Under the pieces are notes generated by a model. It did not search any database. It was not told where the DNA came from and was given only the letters and a program-made list of their open reading frames with translations. Made by a program: the position numbers and the translations under genes. From Oscheius dolichura (taxonomy: Eukaryota; Nematoda; Chromadorea; Rhabditida; Rhabditidae), in assembly GCA_932521035.1 (NCBI GenBank), contig OW051496.1:3348001-3412000 (forward strand): a stretch of 64,000 bases of DNA, written 5' to 3'. How positions within the stretch are numbered: the stretch's first letter is position 1; every line of letters begins with the position of its first letter. Shown piece after piece: positions 36,101 through 48,200 of the stretch.

Positions 36101-36298
36101 GTTTGTAGGCAGCGTCCGTCCACCAGAAGACCAGACGATAGAATGGCTGTTCCGTTTTTGGATTACGGTATACCCCGTTCTATCTTGTCTAACCAGGGGG
36201 AAAAGCAACGGTCAGCCAATCTCAACTGGTCTCGACCCCGTCGCCCTCTATATAAGGCGCTTCTTTTCATTTTCTGCTCATTGTTCTCTCCTTTTACA
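36101..36298. promoter_or_regulatory. Bidirectional promoter between the two receptor phosphatase genes
   Basis: The two start codons are only 198 bp apart and point away from each other, so the region must hold both promoters. A TATA-like CTATATAAGG lies at about 36247-36256, near 45 bp before the plus-strand ATG. Coordinated expression of the pair is an inference from this spacing. Confidence 0.65.
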
Positions 36299-39200
36299 AT
36301 GGGAGCTCTCCTGTCCGAGTTGTTAGCTGCTAAACCATCACATATTATTCTATGGTCAGTTGTTTGGTTTATATTTTGCGCTTTTTTCGATTATTTTTGT
36401 TTATATTACACAGTATTTTTAGGGTACTTACCGTGTCTGCCTCAATCGCTGTAACTACTGCGCTGTTGTGTGATAATCTTGACCCTGACACGGATCTTGT
36501 GATACAAATGGAAACCTGTACAGAGGACACGTTTTATTATCAGAAGTCTCCAGCTACTGTTTTTAACCTCTCCGGACTTACCCAATCTCAAGCAGACGCG
36601 CTTTTGTTTTCGAAAGGGCCAAGTGGGCCGGACTTCGACAAGCCGAAAAAGTTCAAAGGCCACGTGAAGATTAGCGGCTCCCAGCTGAAAAGCCTAAAGT
36701 TGGGTATTCAGAACATGGGTATCTTTCTTGTTTTTGTATTATTCATTTGCCACGTATAGGAACGCCGCAAACAGTTGAAATAATTGGAAACCTTGAACTC
36801 AACCGTCTGGAGTTCCATCTGTCGGGTGGTAGTTTAGCCGATGTGATCCTAACCTTGAGGGGAAACAAGCAGTTGTCGATGTCGAGTATTAAACGTCTGG
36901 GAGGAGTCCTTCAAATCAACACAGCGGCTTCCAAAATTCAGGAATATGAAGGTGAAAACTATTAACGTTTATAGTAATCTGTAATTCAGAATGTTTCTTT
37001 GGTACTAACGCAATCAAAGATCTTTCTGTCCTGGTGGGATGTTCTGCCATTGACGGAGATTTGATCATCGACGGAGGAACTGTCATTCCTGCCACCCTGC
37101 CGGTTCTTCGAATCAAGAATATCAGGAACGGATGTGTGAAGATTGAGAACTCCCGCCTACAGAGCCTGGACTTTCTCGAGGGCCTTCTGAAGAAGGGGGT
37201 CACGTGTCCATCTGGGAAGCATCTCCTCAAAAAGAACAACCAGTTGTGTCTGACTTCGGAACAACAAAAAGGGTGGATGGATGCCAATTTTGATGTGGAC
37301 TACACGGGAAAGTGCTGTAAGTTATCCCGTCCTGGTCCTACCATATTCCTTTTTCAGCTGACAAGTGTACGGTAGAATTCGCCAAGAACAATCCGATGTC
37401 CCTAAATCCTCAAGCAAAGTGTGACGTCGTCATCGGAGACGTCAAGATTACTGGCTCGGTGGATCCGGCGACACTGGCTCATTGGGATCGGGTCAAACGG
37501 CTGGAAGGGACGCTGGAAGTAGACGGCACGAACCTGACGGGCATTGTCATCTTCAAGAACCTCGAGGAGATCATCAACCACTCTCCCGGTTAGTGTATTT
37601 CCATAGAGTAGACCCTCCCCCTCATTTTCAGAGAAGATCGCTCTCTCCGTCCTCAAGAACGCCCAGATGACCGCGTTCGACCTGCCCACGCTGGCCAACA
37701 TCACGATGCCGCCGGGCACCTGGTCGGAGCCGATGTTTGTCGCTCAAAATAACAAGAAATTCGAGTTTACGTTGACTGAGGGCGAGAGATGGTACCGTAT
37801 AACCGGCCGGGACAATCTCCTGATCCCCGTGGAAGCCCCGACGACGACGGCTGTTCCGACGACTGCCGGTCCCACGACCACTACTCTGTCGGCTGCTCAG
37901 CTTCGAACTTTGGACCAGAAAAATCAAGCGGAGAACGAGGAGAAACAAAAGACTACAGGTATGTTTCAGACGAACTTTGATGATGATGTTGAATTTAGAT
38001 TTTATTCTTTATATTGGCTGCCCTGTTACTTCTCTATTGGCCATATTGGCCACGTCCAGCTTCATCTGGTGTCTATTTCGCAAGGTTTGTTTCTTTCTCT
38101 TTATCCTGATAACGATCCCCTTTTTTAGAAATGTAAAAAAGGAAAGAGACGAGATGACCACGACCTGGTGACGATAGCTACACAATGGGAAATGGCGAAA
38201 AATATCGTGACCCCACAAGCGGGCAAAAACGAAGAGTCTGACGATAAGACGATGGCATTACAAATTCTATCTACGCAATACCAGCTGAATGCGAACGAGA
38301 GAGTCTTCTTTAATTGGCATCAAGCATCCATTGAGGTAGATCTTTTATTAATCAACGTTGCTAATTGATCTTCGTCTTTACAGTAACTGATGATTTTCAG
38401 GCTCGCCAAACGGCTCAGAGATGTCAAATGGCCCTCGAGGCGGAGGAGATCCCCTTCACGGCTACCGATATAATTATGGACGTCAACGCGGAACAGTTGG
38501 ATATCGACAGAGCCGCGAAGAATAGAAAGCTGGCAAAAATGAAACACCGTGGACAGCCGTTTCACCATATGGTCGACTACAAGATAGCCTACTTCAATCC
38601 CAGCTATCTCAATTATGAGCCGGTGCCGTATATGGCGACTTATGACCGACAGGCCGTGTTCAAGTGCCTCCTCACCCATTGCAGTGACGTAGGTCTTTTT
38701 CTACTTCCGTTTCTAAAGAAAACCAATTTCAGTTTTTCGTGATAAACGCCCACTTGTTCCCGAAAATAATCGAGGACTGTAGCGGCCCCCACTACAGTAA
38801 GACGGGCACTCTCCTGACCGAGATTAACGGACCGGTGAGAGTCGTCGGCGATATACACGAAGCACTGCACGTCCTTCAATTTCTTCTAAACCTCGACTGG
38901 ACTGGCGAAGCAAGATCACAGAACATCCATCCTGCTCTCTGTTACAAATATTTGTTTCTGGGTGACATTTTTGACCGCGGAGCACACGGACTCGAATGCT
39001 ACTTTTTGCTCTGCCTCGCCGTTCGTCTGTTTCCCGACCGCTTTATCTTTCTTCGCGGCAATCATGACTTACGGAAGGTTGGATTCGGCGAGAAAGACGC
39101 GTCGATCAATAAATACGGTCCCCGGCTGGCTGAATCCCGACCGGATATCAAGAATCCCTATCATTTTGCCGAGTCTATGTTTTCGCGCATTTTTGAGAAG

Positions 39201-39996
39201 GTCAGCGCCTATCTGCCGGTGGCTGCTCTTATCAACGGACACACTTTGGCCGCCCATGGAGGATTTTCTATGGCCTTGCTTAGTGTTAAAAAGTCGGTTA
39301 AAGAACTCCTCTATCAGGTATGTTTAGCATTCGGCTAAGTTAATTCCAAGATTTTTAGGTTCCTCTTCCATATTATGATGAATCACAATACAATCACGAG
39401 TCAGTTGAACGGTATTGGGGTGAACTCGAAGAAAATTATAAGACCGTACGTGACCAATTGGATAAAGTAAAAGAAAAAGATGAATATACGGCAGAACACG
39501 ACAGACGGAAGGGCGATTTGGACAGGTGGAAGGATAACAAGAAGCAGTATGAAAAGGAGAGGACAGACGATCCGAATACGCCTCCGGATTACAATTTTGA
39601 TCCTAAATACCCGTGGATAAATGAATTGATGTGGTCGGATCCGTACCCTGCCATTGCTTCCGCTGGTAATGTACGAGGCGCTGGCTGTAGCTTTACTCAA
39701 GAACACGTTAATAAGATGACGAATAAAACGGAAGTCGAGAACCTTATTCGTGCTCATCAGGTTAGTTTTTCTCTATCGATTTTGTTGCTGTTCGCACTTT
39801 GTACTATGCGTGACAATTTCGAGCCGGCGAGTCCGTAGCTCCTGTTCGAATAGCGCAATCGAGCCCGGCGCGAAGCGCCGGGCGTGATTTGGGTTTACTC
39901 AGAGCACATGCCAAGCTCGTTTTTTGATTTTAATGGTGTAACTTTTTTCAGTTAGAAGATATCAAAAATCTGACTTCACCATCGTTTTCCTCGTAG
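36299..39996 (+). CDS. Receptor L-domain transmembrane PPP Ser/Thr phosphatase, metal-ligand motifs retained
   Basis: Exons 36299-36354, 36423-36718, 36760-36951, 36990-37316, 37358-37588, 37632-37958, 37999-38084, 38129-38335, 38401-38688, 38733-39317, 39359-39760, and a possible last exon 39952-39996; phases agree (about 1013 aa). Order: signal peptide; L-domain ectodomain (CSAIDGDLIIDGG, RVKRLEGTLEVDGTNL); Thr/Pro stem; membrane segment (GCPVTSLLAILATSSFIW); basic juxtamembrane (KCKKGKRR); PPP domain. Catalytic motifs: VVGDIHE (about 38845), FLGDIFDRG (38958), LRGNHD (39054), AHGG (39252), WSDP and RAHQ (39749). These supply all six metal ligands of PP1-type enzymes; the usual Gly after GDIH is Glu. 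A charged insert of about 90 aa separates AHGG from WSDP. After RAHQ the usual C-terminal 50-odd residues are missing: either a 14-residue exon follows or the frame reads to a stop at 39838. Confidence 0.87.
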
Positions 39997-40079
39997 TTGA
40001 TTACCCCTAGTGACCAATTTTCATGAAATTTGCCCATAAAATAGATGAGCTACGACTACAAACGTGTTTTGAAAAGTGG

Positions 40080-40200
40080 CGCCGTCCGCCGTCCGCCGTC
40101 CGCCGTCCGCCGTCCGCCGTCTGCGTCCGCCCGCTGTGGCGCTTTCCGCTGTGGCGCCTTCCGCTGTGGCGCCTTCCGCTGTGGCGCCTTCCGCTGTGGC
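40080..40200. repeat. Minisatellite, two adjoining arrays
   Basis: About five copies of a 7-bp unit (CCGCCGT) are followed by about four copies of a 15-bp unit (CGCTGTGGCGCCTTC). GC-rich in AT-rich surroundings, just after the end of the phosphatase gene. Confidence 0.9.
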
Positions 40201-40664
40201 TTTTTTTTCAAAACTTTGTGTACGCATTGAAAAACTTTTAAAAAACAGTTATATATACAGTTTTTTACGCTGATTCTGAATATGTAATAAAACAATTGGG
40301 TACATGTGTTATTTTTTAGCTATAACATCAAACATATTTTTTCATGCTTGTTTCGATAGCTCTTTTCTGCTAGAGTATATTGAAAGTCTGACATGGTTAT
40401 CTTATTCGGGATGATCTTTTACACCTTCGTGCCAATTTTCATGAAAGTTGGCAGAAAAATCCAAAAGCCACAACATCAAACAGGCGGCGCGCTTCCTCGC
40501 TGCGGTGTTCATCCAAAAACTTTTGCAAAACAGTTATATTATGGTTTTTTACACTGATTCCGAATCTATAATAAAAAAATTAGGTAAGTGGTTAGTTTTT
40601 GAGCTATAGCATGAAACTTTTTTGTGATGGCACAGCTTTTCAACTAAAGAATTTGAAAGTATGT
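40201..40664. other. AT-rich intergenic DNA, no gene seen
   Basis: Contains two diverged copies of one segment: AAACAGTTATATATACAGTTTTTTAC near 40244 and a related version near 40533. No coding potential. Confidence 0.45.
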
Positions 40665-41964
40665 TTATTGAGACATCGATACGTATTGATCAAACATGTT
40701 GCTGATCAGTTTGGAGCAGAAAAGGCTGCCGGAGTCGATCGCGATGAAGTCGAGTAGGAGGACGCCGTCGGGACAGAGCTTGTCCGAAATAAACTGGGAA
40801 ACATCTTTGGAATGCACTCTGTTGCTGTTCTGAACAGTAACTAATAAAACAATTTCTTTAAAAGGAGTGTTTGAAATATTGACGAGACCCTTACCTTGTT
40901 TTTGGACAGCGTCTTGCGGATCGTCCTCGACTGGAGACAGGGCATAAACGTCATGACAAACTGGTAGAGACAGCTGAGCCCGTTGACAATTGCCAGGAAG
41001 ATGAACCAGAAATAGAGGGCAAGGTAGAGCTTCTCGTTGATGTAATTCAGAGGCAATAAACATTGGATGGTATAAGGGTGTGAGTTGGCGATGGTCCGGA
41101 TCTTGAAATCACACATGATGACCCTAGGAAAAACTAGCGAATCATCTTCTTCGACTCCCTGATACAGCTTGTAAGCCAGCTAAAATGGATAATAGTTGAA
41201 CATTGTGAGAAATTCACATTATATCCCCAGTGGATGTCGTTTTGGCCGAGGAATGTGGTCATGAGGAGGAATTGCAGGCAGATGTTGAATACATAGAGAG
41301 ACTTTGTCAGTAGATAGAGAAGGGGCCCCCATCGTCCTCGGAAGAACGATCCTTTCTTTCCAAACGCGCTCAAATCAATCAGAATGTTCTCGGCCAGAGT
41401 GGCGATCTCGTCCTCTTTCTGCTTTCCAAGGAGTCCGGAGACCTTTTGGGCTTCCTTCATATATCCCTCGAGGTCGATGGTTGTGTGCTGGTTCATACGA
41501 GACCAAAAGAACTTTGGCAGAAAGAAACAGATTGCCTGAACAGGCAAGGGAAATGTATATGGGATATTGTAGCGAATACCTGAATGGCGAGCACAATGGG
41601 CACCCATCGGTAGTAGCTGTAGCGGTCTCCGCGGGCCGGGTCTCCATGTTTCGGGAGATGATAGTGGTCTAATGGCACGTGGTAGGAGTTGGCGATGAAG
41701 CAGTAGTCTTCGGTGTAATCCTCCCAATGGGGCTTGAATTCTTTCGGCGTCCAGCACGTTATCGGGCTTCCGAAATACTGCCCTCCAGCCAGAGCCACCG
41801 CGAAGAAGCCTAACAGGCGCGAGGTGAGGCAATAGTTGAGGTGGTCGACGAGATTGGCTACCTGCACATTATTCTCTAAATTAAAAACGGGAAACAAAAC
41901 ATACCGTATACTGTTTTAATTTGTTGATAATAAAACCGTCGAAGGAGTATGGGATATAAATCAT
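40665..41964 (-). CDS. Innexin gap-junction protein
   Basis: Subunit of invertebrate gap-junction channels in the plasma membrane. Exons on the minus strand: 41905-41964, 41580-41873, 41218-41535, 40895-41179, 40665-40829; phases agree (1122 nt, 373 aa, normal length). Seen: an N-terminus near the pore with LVDHLNYCLTSRLLGFFAV; GSPITCWTPKEF, with the first-loop cysteines also at EDYCFIANSY; the family signature YYRWVPIVLAIQ; MTTFLGQNDIHWGYN; FPRVIMCDFKIR with YTIQCLLPLNYINEKLY in the second loop; and helix 4 (FIFLAIVNGLSCLYQFV). Intron 1 is only about 31 nt with an unusual agag acceptor, the weakest point of the model. It diverges from the Helitron-like gene, the starts being 320 bp apart. 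Confidence 0.92.
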
Positions 41965-42284
41965 TTTGGAAGAGGAGTTGAAGACGAAATGAAGCTGTTT
42001 CAATGACTGCAGGAAGTGTTGAAAAAGCGGAAACTATCTCGCTTCAAGCGATCATGAAGGGCAAAAGCGATCGCGTTTTTGAAAACTGGCGTCAAGGAAT
42101 CGCGTTCTTGTAATGATTATATTCTCTTGTGTGACCGTCATCGATTATTCGATAGCGTCGATAAATCGTTAGAGGGATGTTCCGTTGTTTTCAGTGTGTA
42201 TTTTTTTCTTTAATTTCCTTTGATTCCTTAATTGTTTATTCTTCCGCTACATATTGGATTGTTTAGAAATCATCATAAAATCAT

Positions 42285-45200
42285 ATGAGCAAATGGTCAG
42301 TAGATACCGGATATGGAAGTTCTATGGTGAGTTTTTCGTCAAAAATGCCATTATATCTGAATTTTAAAGAGTATACGAGATGTACAACCAAGAAGAAATG
42401 ATCAGGTGGATGAGAGAAGAAATGAGGCGGAGGAGCGAAGAAAACCAAGGGTAGAGGAGATCAGAAGGGAGACAAAAGTAGTGGAGCGTCAAAGAGAAAC
42501 GGCGACGCGAACAAGGGACGACAGAAGGACGGCAACGCTTACGATGGAAGACAGAAGGACGGCGACACGGACTATAGAAGATAGGAGGACGGCGACGCGA
42601 ACAGTGGAAAAGGGAAGTTCTTGGGTGAAAGAGGGTCTTCAGATGTATGGCAGAGATAACGACAGTGATGAAAAATACGACGGGAGATCAAATAGGAGAG
42701 AAAGATTCGTTTCTTCTACTGCCCAAAAACATTACAACAGAGGAGAATATAAGAACAGTAGCAGTCGGGACGGAGAAAGAAGAAAAAATTACACGGAATA
42801 TGGAAGAAAGAACGGCAGAGCCGTTTGGCAACCCCCAGCAGATCCAGTAAAGCATCAACAACACAAGGAGCTTAACAGACAAGCACTGGTCATGGAGAAG
42901 AGTTTGAGGGCGATACAACATGCTAAAGGTGCGAAGGAGAAGTTGGAGGAGAAGATGGCGAAGCTAAAATCTGTAGAAGCCGAAGGGAATAAGAAAGGAT
43001 TTGTAGTATCCATAAAGGTAGGGCAGCATATGCCATTCAAAGGGGAATTTTCCAGAAGTGGCTTGTCCCTCAACAAAAGCAAGTGGAAAGTTTGAAAAAA
43101 GAAATAGAAGAGATAAAAGAAGATTATAAAATATATATGAGTCGAGTCATAGGTGGTCTAGAGGAGTTGCCTATGGGAGAACGGTGGGAACACATTATTT
43201 TATCTCTAACCGGGGTCAGTTTAGAATCGCTCAGAAAGTGTCTTCGCCTTCTTCCACTATTTCTATTGAGACACTCGAGCGCCAGTGTGGAGAGCGTATA
43301 GAGCGGGAATTGGAGAGAGTGAAGAGCCAGATGGATAAAAAGGAAATAGTAAGCTGGCATATGCCAGAGATCCAACAGTGGTTCTCGGACCTCCGCGAGG
43401 AGAAGACCTGGGTATGTTTCTGTAGATCTGGGACTGAACTGATTACAGCTTGAGAAGAGCCGCACTCTTATCGTCGAGACGACTATTCCTTCTCTTCATC
43501 CCAACAATATCACGGGAACTACTGTGAAGGAGGACTTCACCCCTGCGGCAGAGGAGAAGATCAGGGTATGTTTCTATAGATCTGAGACTAAACTAATTGC
43601 AGCATGAGAAGAATAGCATTGTTATGGACGAGACTACTATCCCATCTCTATCTCCCAACGACATCACGGTGCCTACTGTGAAGCAGGATTTCACCTCTAC
43701 GGTCCTGAGTGAGATCGACGGAAATGGGCGTGAAATGGAAAGGATAAAAGAAGAAGTACAAGAACACGTGCAAACGGACATAGAGCATATGGGAGACAAG
43801 TTGGCAACCACGGGAGAGTAAGAAAACATTATTTTATCGAATAAGGCCTATTCAGAATAATCTATCTTGCAAGGACAGCGGACTGTATTCCTAAAAGTAA
43901 CCAACCACAGGAAAAAGTAGACTATGTATGGTTCAACAAGCTTATTGCCATAACGCGCCCGGCTACTCAGCCCAACTCGCTTGCCGCGGATATCCGCAAA
44001 CGCCTACAAAAATTGAGCATTGGGTCCCTCAAGGGTGGAGAAAAGCGAACGTCAGCAGCACTTAGAAGAGAAGAAGAAAATGCATGCCGATTGTGTGACA
44101 ATCACGATGATATCGTAATCGCCGGCTCAAGTTCTGCTCCAGCTACCTCCTCACCTATGCCAAGGCCAACCCGAGCTTCTTCTACTCGTGCTACCGAAAC
44201 CATGGGAAATGTGGTAAGAACGAGGAACGAAACTACTGTAAATCAGAAGCCCAACGGGGAAAATAATGGACTTTCTCTATCTGAAGGTGAGCTAGACTCT
44301 ATGTTGGTCCAGTAAAATTGTTTGAAGATGTTAACCAAACCGTCATAAATGTGGTCCATGGGGACATCACCCGTTTGCCTACCCGGGGAGGCATCGTTGT
44401 TGTGGAACCGAATGGAAATTTGAATGAGGAAGCGATCAAGAAGAACACAAATTGTGATGGTATGTTTAAAAAGTAATTTACCGTTTTAGCATTTATTTAT
44501 TTTAGGTGTCTGCATCGAAGAAGCTCCAATGACTATGGCGAGTCGAGTGGACGAACAAGAGCTTCGCTGGTGTTATCTAAGAAGCCTGAGGAAGTGCGAG
44601 GAGGAAGGACAGAGAATTATTGTGAGCTTTTATGCCATGTTAAAATAGTTTCATTCAACTGACTTCTATCCTTTCTTTATAGGAATTTCCCATTCTGGGG
44701 CTTGAAAGGATAGAAGAAGGGCATGCTTTACGGCTAGCCTATCAAGCTGTCTTGGCTCATCTGGAGGCCACCCCCAATACGGTAATAATATTGCCCCTTT
44801 TATTTTACGTTGGTTTCAGACTTTAACAACAATCACCTTTGTTGCCCCCAATGAAAAAACCAAAACGGCCCTGGCTTCAGTGATGGGCGAGCAACAAGGA
44901 TCAGTTGTTATAAGAAGCGCAGCTGAAGCCAGATCGAATCGCTTTAAATTGGAAGGAACTGCTTTGCTTAGAAATCGTTCTGTTGTCTCAGTAACTTCCG
45001 ATGTGAAAGTCGGAAGTTGGATTGCTACTTGGGGAGCTACAACACATGAGAGAAAAAGCAACCAACGAAAGACGCAGTAGGGCTCATTTTGATTTCTGCT
45101 ATACCTATTTTTTAGGGTGATTGCGGGGCTCTGTGCTGATGAAGCAAGAAGAAAGAGGTGAAATTTTCAAGCATTTTTAAAGATTTCATTTTCAGGAGAC

Positions 45201-48200
45201 TAGATGGTGGTGATGAACTGCTTGTGGCAGAAGCGGTTCGGAAAGCAGATGCGCGTCACTCGAATCCAGAGCTCCGCGTTCGCGAATCTGAGGCAAGAAG
45301 CACACTGTAGGAAATTCAGGAGAAAGAGAATTCACACATTTTTAGAAGAAGAACTGGTGGGGAAGAATATCAGCTGAAAGACGCGACTCGGAAAGCAGAT
45401 GCGCGTCACTCGAATCCAGAGCTCCGCGTTCGCGAATCGGAGGCACGATATACACTGTGGGCAATTCAGAATAAAACAGAATTCACACATTTTCAGAAGA
45501 AGAACTGGTGGGGAAGAATATCAGCTGAAAGACGCGACTCGGAAAGCAGATGCGCGTCACTCGAATCCAGAGCTACGCGTCCGTGAATCGGAGGCAAGAA
45601 GTACACTGTAGGAAATTCAGAATAAAAGAGAGTTCGCATATTTTCAGAAGACGTACTGGTGGGGAAGAATATCGGCTGAAAGACGTGACTCGGAAAGCAG
45701 ATGCGCGTCACTCGAATCCAGAGCTACGCGTCCGTGAATCGGAGGCACGATATACACTGTGGGCAATTCAGAATAAAACAGAATTCACACATTTTCAGAA
45801 GAAGAACTGGTGGGGAAGAATATCAGCTGAAAGACGCGACTCGGAAAGCAGATGCGCGTCACTCGAATCCAGAGCTACGCGTCCGTGAATCGGAGGCAAG
45901 AAGTACACTGTAGGAAATTCAGAATAAAAGAGAGTTCGCATATTTTCAGAAGACGTACTGGTGGGGAAGAATATCGGCTGAAAGACGTGACTCGGAAAGC
46001 AGATGCGCGTCACTCGAATCCAGAACTACGCACTCGTGAATCTGAGGCACGAAGTACACGGTACAATATTTTGGTATATAATACAATAGAACGTTTCCAT
46101 TCAGGCGCCTTGAAAACCCCGAGGAAAGTCGACTGATTCACTCACTGGAAAGGCTGTTAAAAAAGCCGGATCGACCAAGAAGTTATTCTGGGGAGTAGGT
46201 TTCTACACGTTTTTAGTAATAACAATATTTTGAGGACACCTCGCGCGCCACCGGCTATAAGCCGTAGAAGAGAAAGCTTAGCGAATAAAAGGAGAAACGA
46301 TGAAGGCCGAGAGCCGGTTGTGAACAACACCGCACTTTCTTTGAATTCTGAAGAGAGGGAAACGTTACTAAAGAGCCTCCCGGTGGCGAGACAACGGCAC
46401 TACAAGGGGAAACAGAGGAAAATAAACCGGTGGGTTGAAAGATTATGAAAAAAAGCGTGTTGTTCTTTAAGCGCTATTCCACAATTACGACAGATGCCGG
46501 CTATACTCGGTCGTCGAATAGTGAAATCGACACATAGACGCATACTTAGGAAATATAGGACTATTGCAAATCCAGACGTCCGTCACACAATGACTCTGAA
46601 CGATCTATTTTGGGTTCGTTAACTGTGAAAACAATAGGAAAACAATATTGTGGTATTATAGCTGTTTTCGGCAGGAACGGACAACGAGAAGGATATGGCA
46701 ACTAGAAGTGGACGGACCCGGCTCTACGACAAATATATTACGAAGAATGGTGCAAGACGACAGGCATGGATGGCTGTCGATTATTTGACAAAAAATATAA
46801 GAACGGGTCGTCCCTCTCTGGCTCAAAAAGTAAACAAAGAATTTGTTTCCATTAGAACTCTTTTAGAAAGCAGCCCTTCTGGAGTGTTCGGAGATTTACA
46901 ATGCTGTTAAAGCCCTCGCAGAGCAGGCCACTAAAACCAGAGACAGATGCCTGAGGAGTCTACTAGGCACTGCCGCCTTCAGATTGGATGGCAAATTCAA
47001 AAATGATTATGAGAAGGCTGTGTTGGAAGTGGCAGGACCACACACACATGTGAAGACCCATGACCCCCGGGATCAACAGCAGACGGAGCAATACGGGAAT
47101 ATGGATGTCCTTTATCCAGCACTGATAGAAAGAATTGGCGGAGATGTAAACATTACAGAAAAGGTAGTTGCATGTCCTTCTGCCCAATTGACCAATTTCT
47201 TACAGGACAAGGAGCCTTCTGTATTACCAACAGCCGCCGCCGTGCCTACAGTATCTAGAAACGAAGATTCGATGGCTGTTGTGAGTCCCTCTTTGTTTAG
47301 AAATTCTACAAAAACTGTTCAGTGTAGCACTCAGCCTCAGCCTGCTCCGGTTTCTGACAGGAACGAGGCTATAAAGAGATCCTCAAGAGGAGCGACTAGA
47401 GAAAACCAGGTGCCTTCAATTTATTTCCACATAAAGGACTCTTTTAGAATAATATTCGAGATACTGCCTCTCTTAAGCCTCTTCGATACATTAATCGCCG
47501 CACGGACTGCTTCCTCATTGCTGCCCTCAACATCCTCAACCGCCTTCCCGGCTTTCGAGAAGCCGTAATCAACTACCGGCCGGGTAAATTTCTAATTATT
47601 TACTGTAGAATCAGCTGATTCCAGACGCCACACAAAATCCTGATACTGTGAATGCATTGAGAGCCTTGAAGGCAGTTATGGAGATGACTCTAGACGAGGT
47701 ACAGGAGACAGGTGGGAGAGCCACTGTCGAGGTTCTGCGAAATGAGATGGGCGCACAATATGCCAATGAAGCAAGCCCCTACCCAAATGGAGATGCTGTC
47801 GGCTGGATACTGGAGGTACACAGCTTTTATACCTTCCTAATTAACGTTTTCAGAGACTCCCAGAAGAAATCACCAAGAATTTCTCGTTCTACAGAATCCA
47901 GACGGTAATGTGTCAATCCTGTGGCTGTCCCCAGGGAGATCAAATGGAGAGCAAAATCAAGCTTTTGAATTTCAACACAACGAGATTAATTTCTTGCCTG
48001 GAAGAAGACTTGGACAATGCCGGAAAAAACGAAGAGGCTGAATTCGAGAATCGTTGCTGTGGGGAATGTGGACAACGTGGATCGAAGCAGAGCATCAGTT
48101 ACGAGTTTCCCCCAGAATGTAAATACCTGTTTGCGCTCTGCAACAGGGCGGTGGCTGGGGGAGTAGTTGATCAGAACCAAAGATTTACGGACTACAACCC

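Noticed and set aside
45230-46067. Possible CRISPR array because of regular repeats
   Set aside because: The whole 151-bp unit repeats with no unique spacers, and it lies in spliced coding sequence of a eukaryote.
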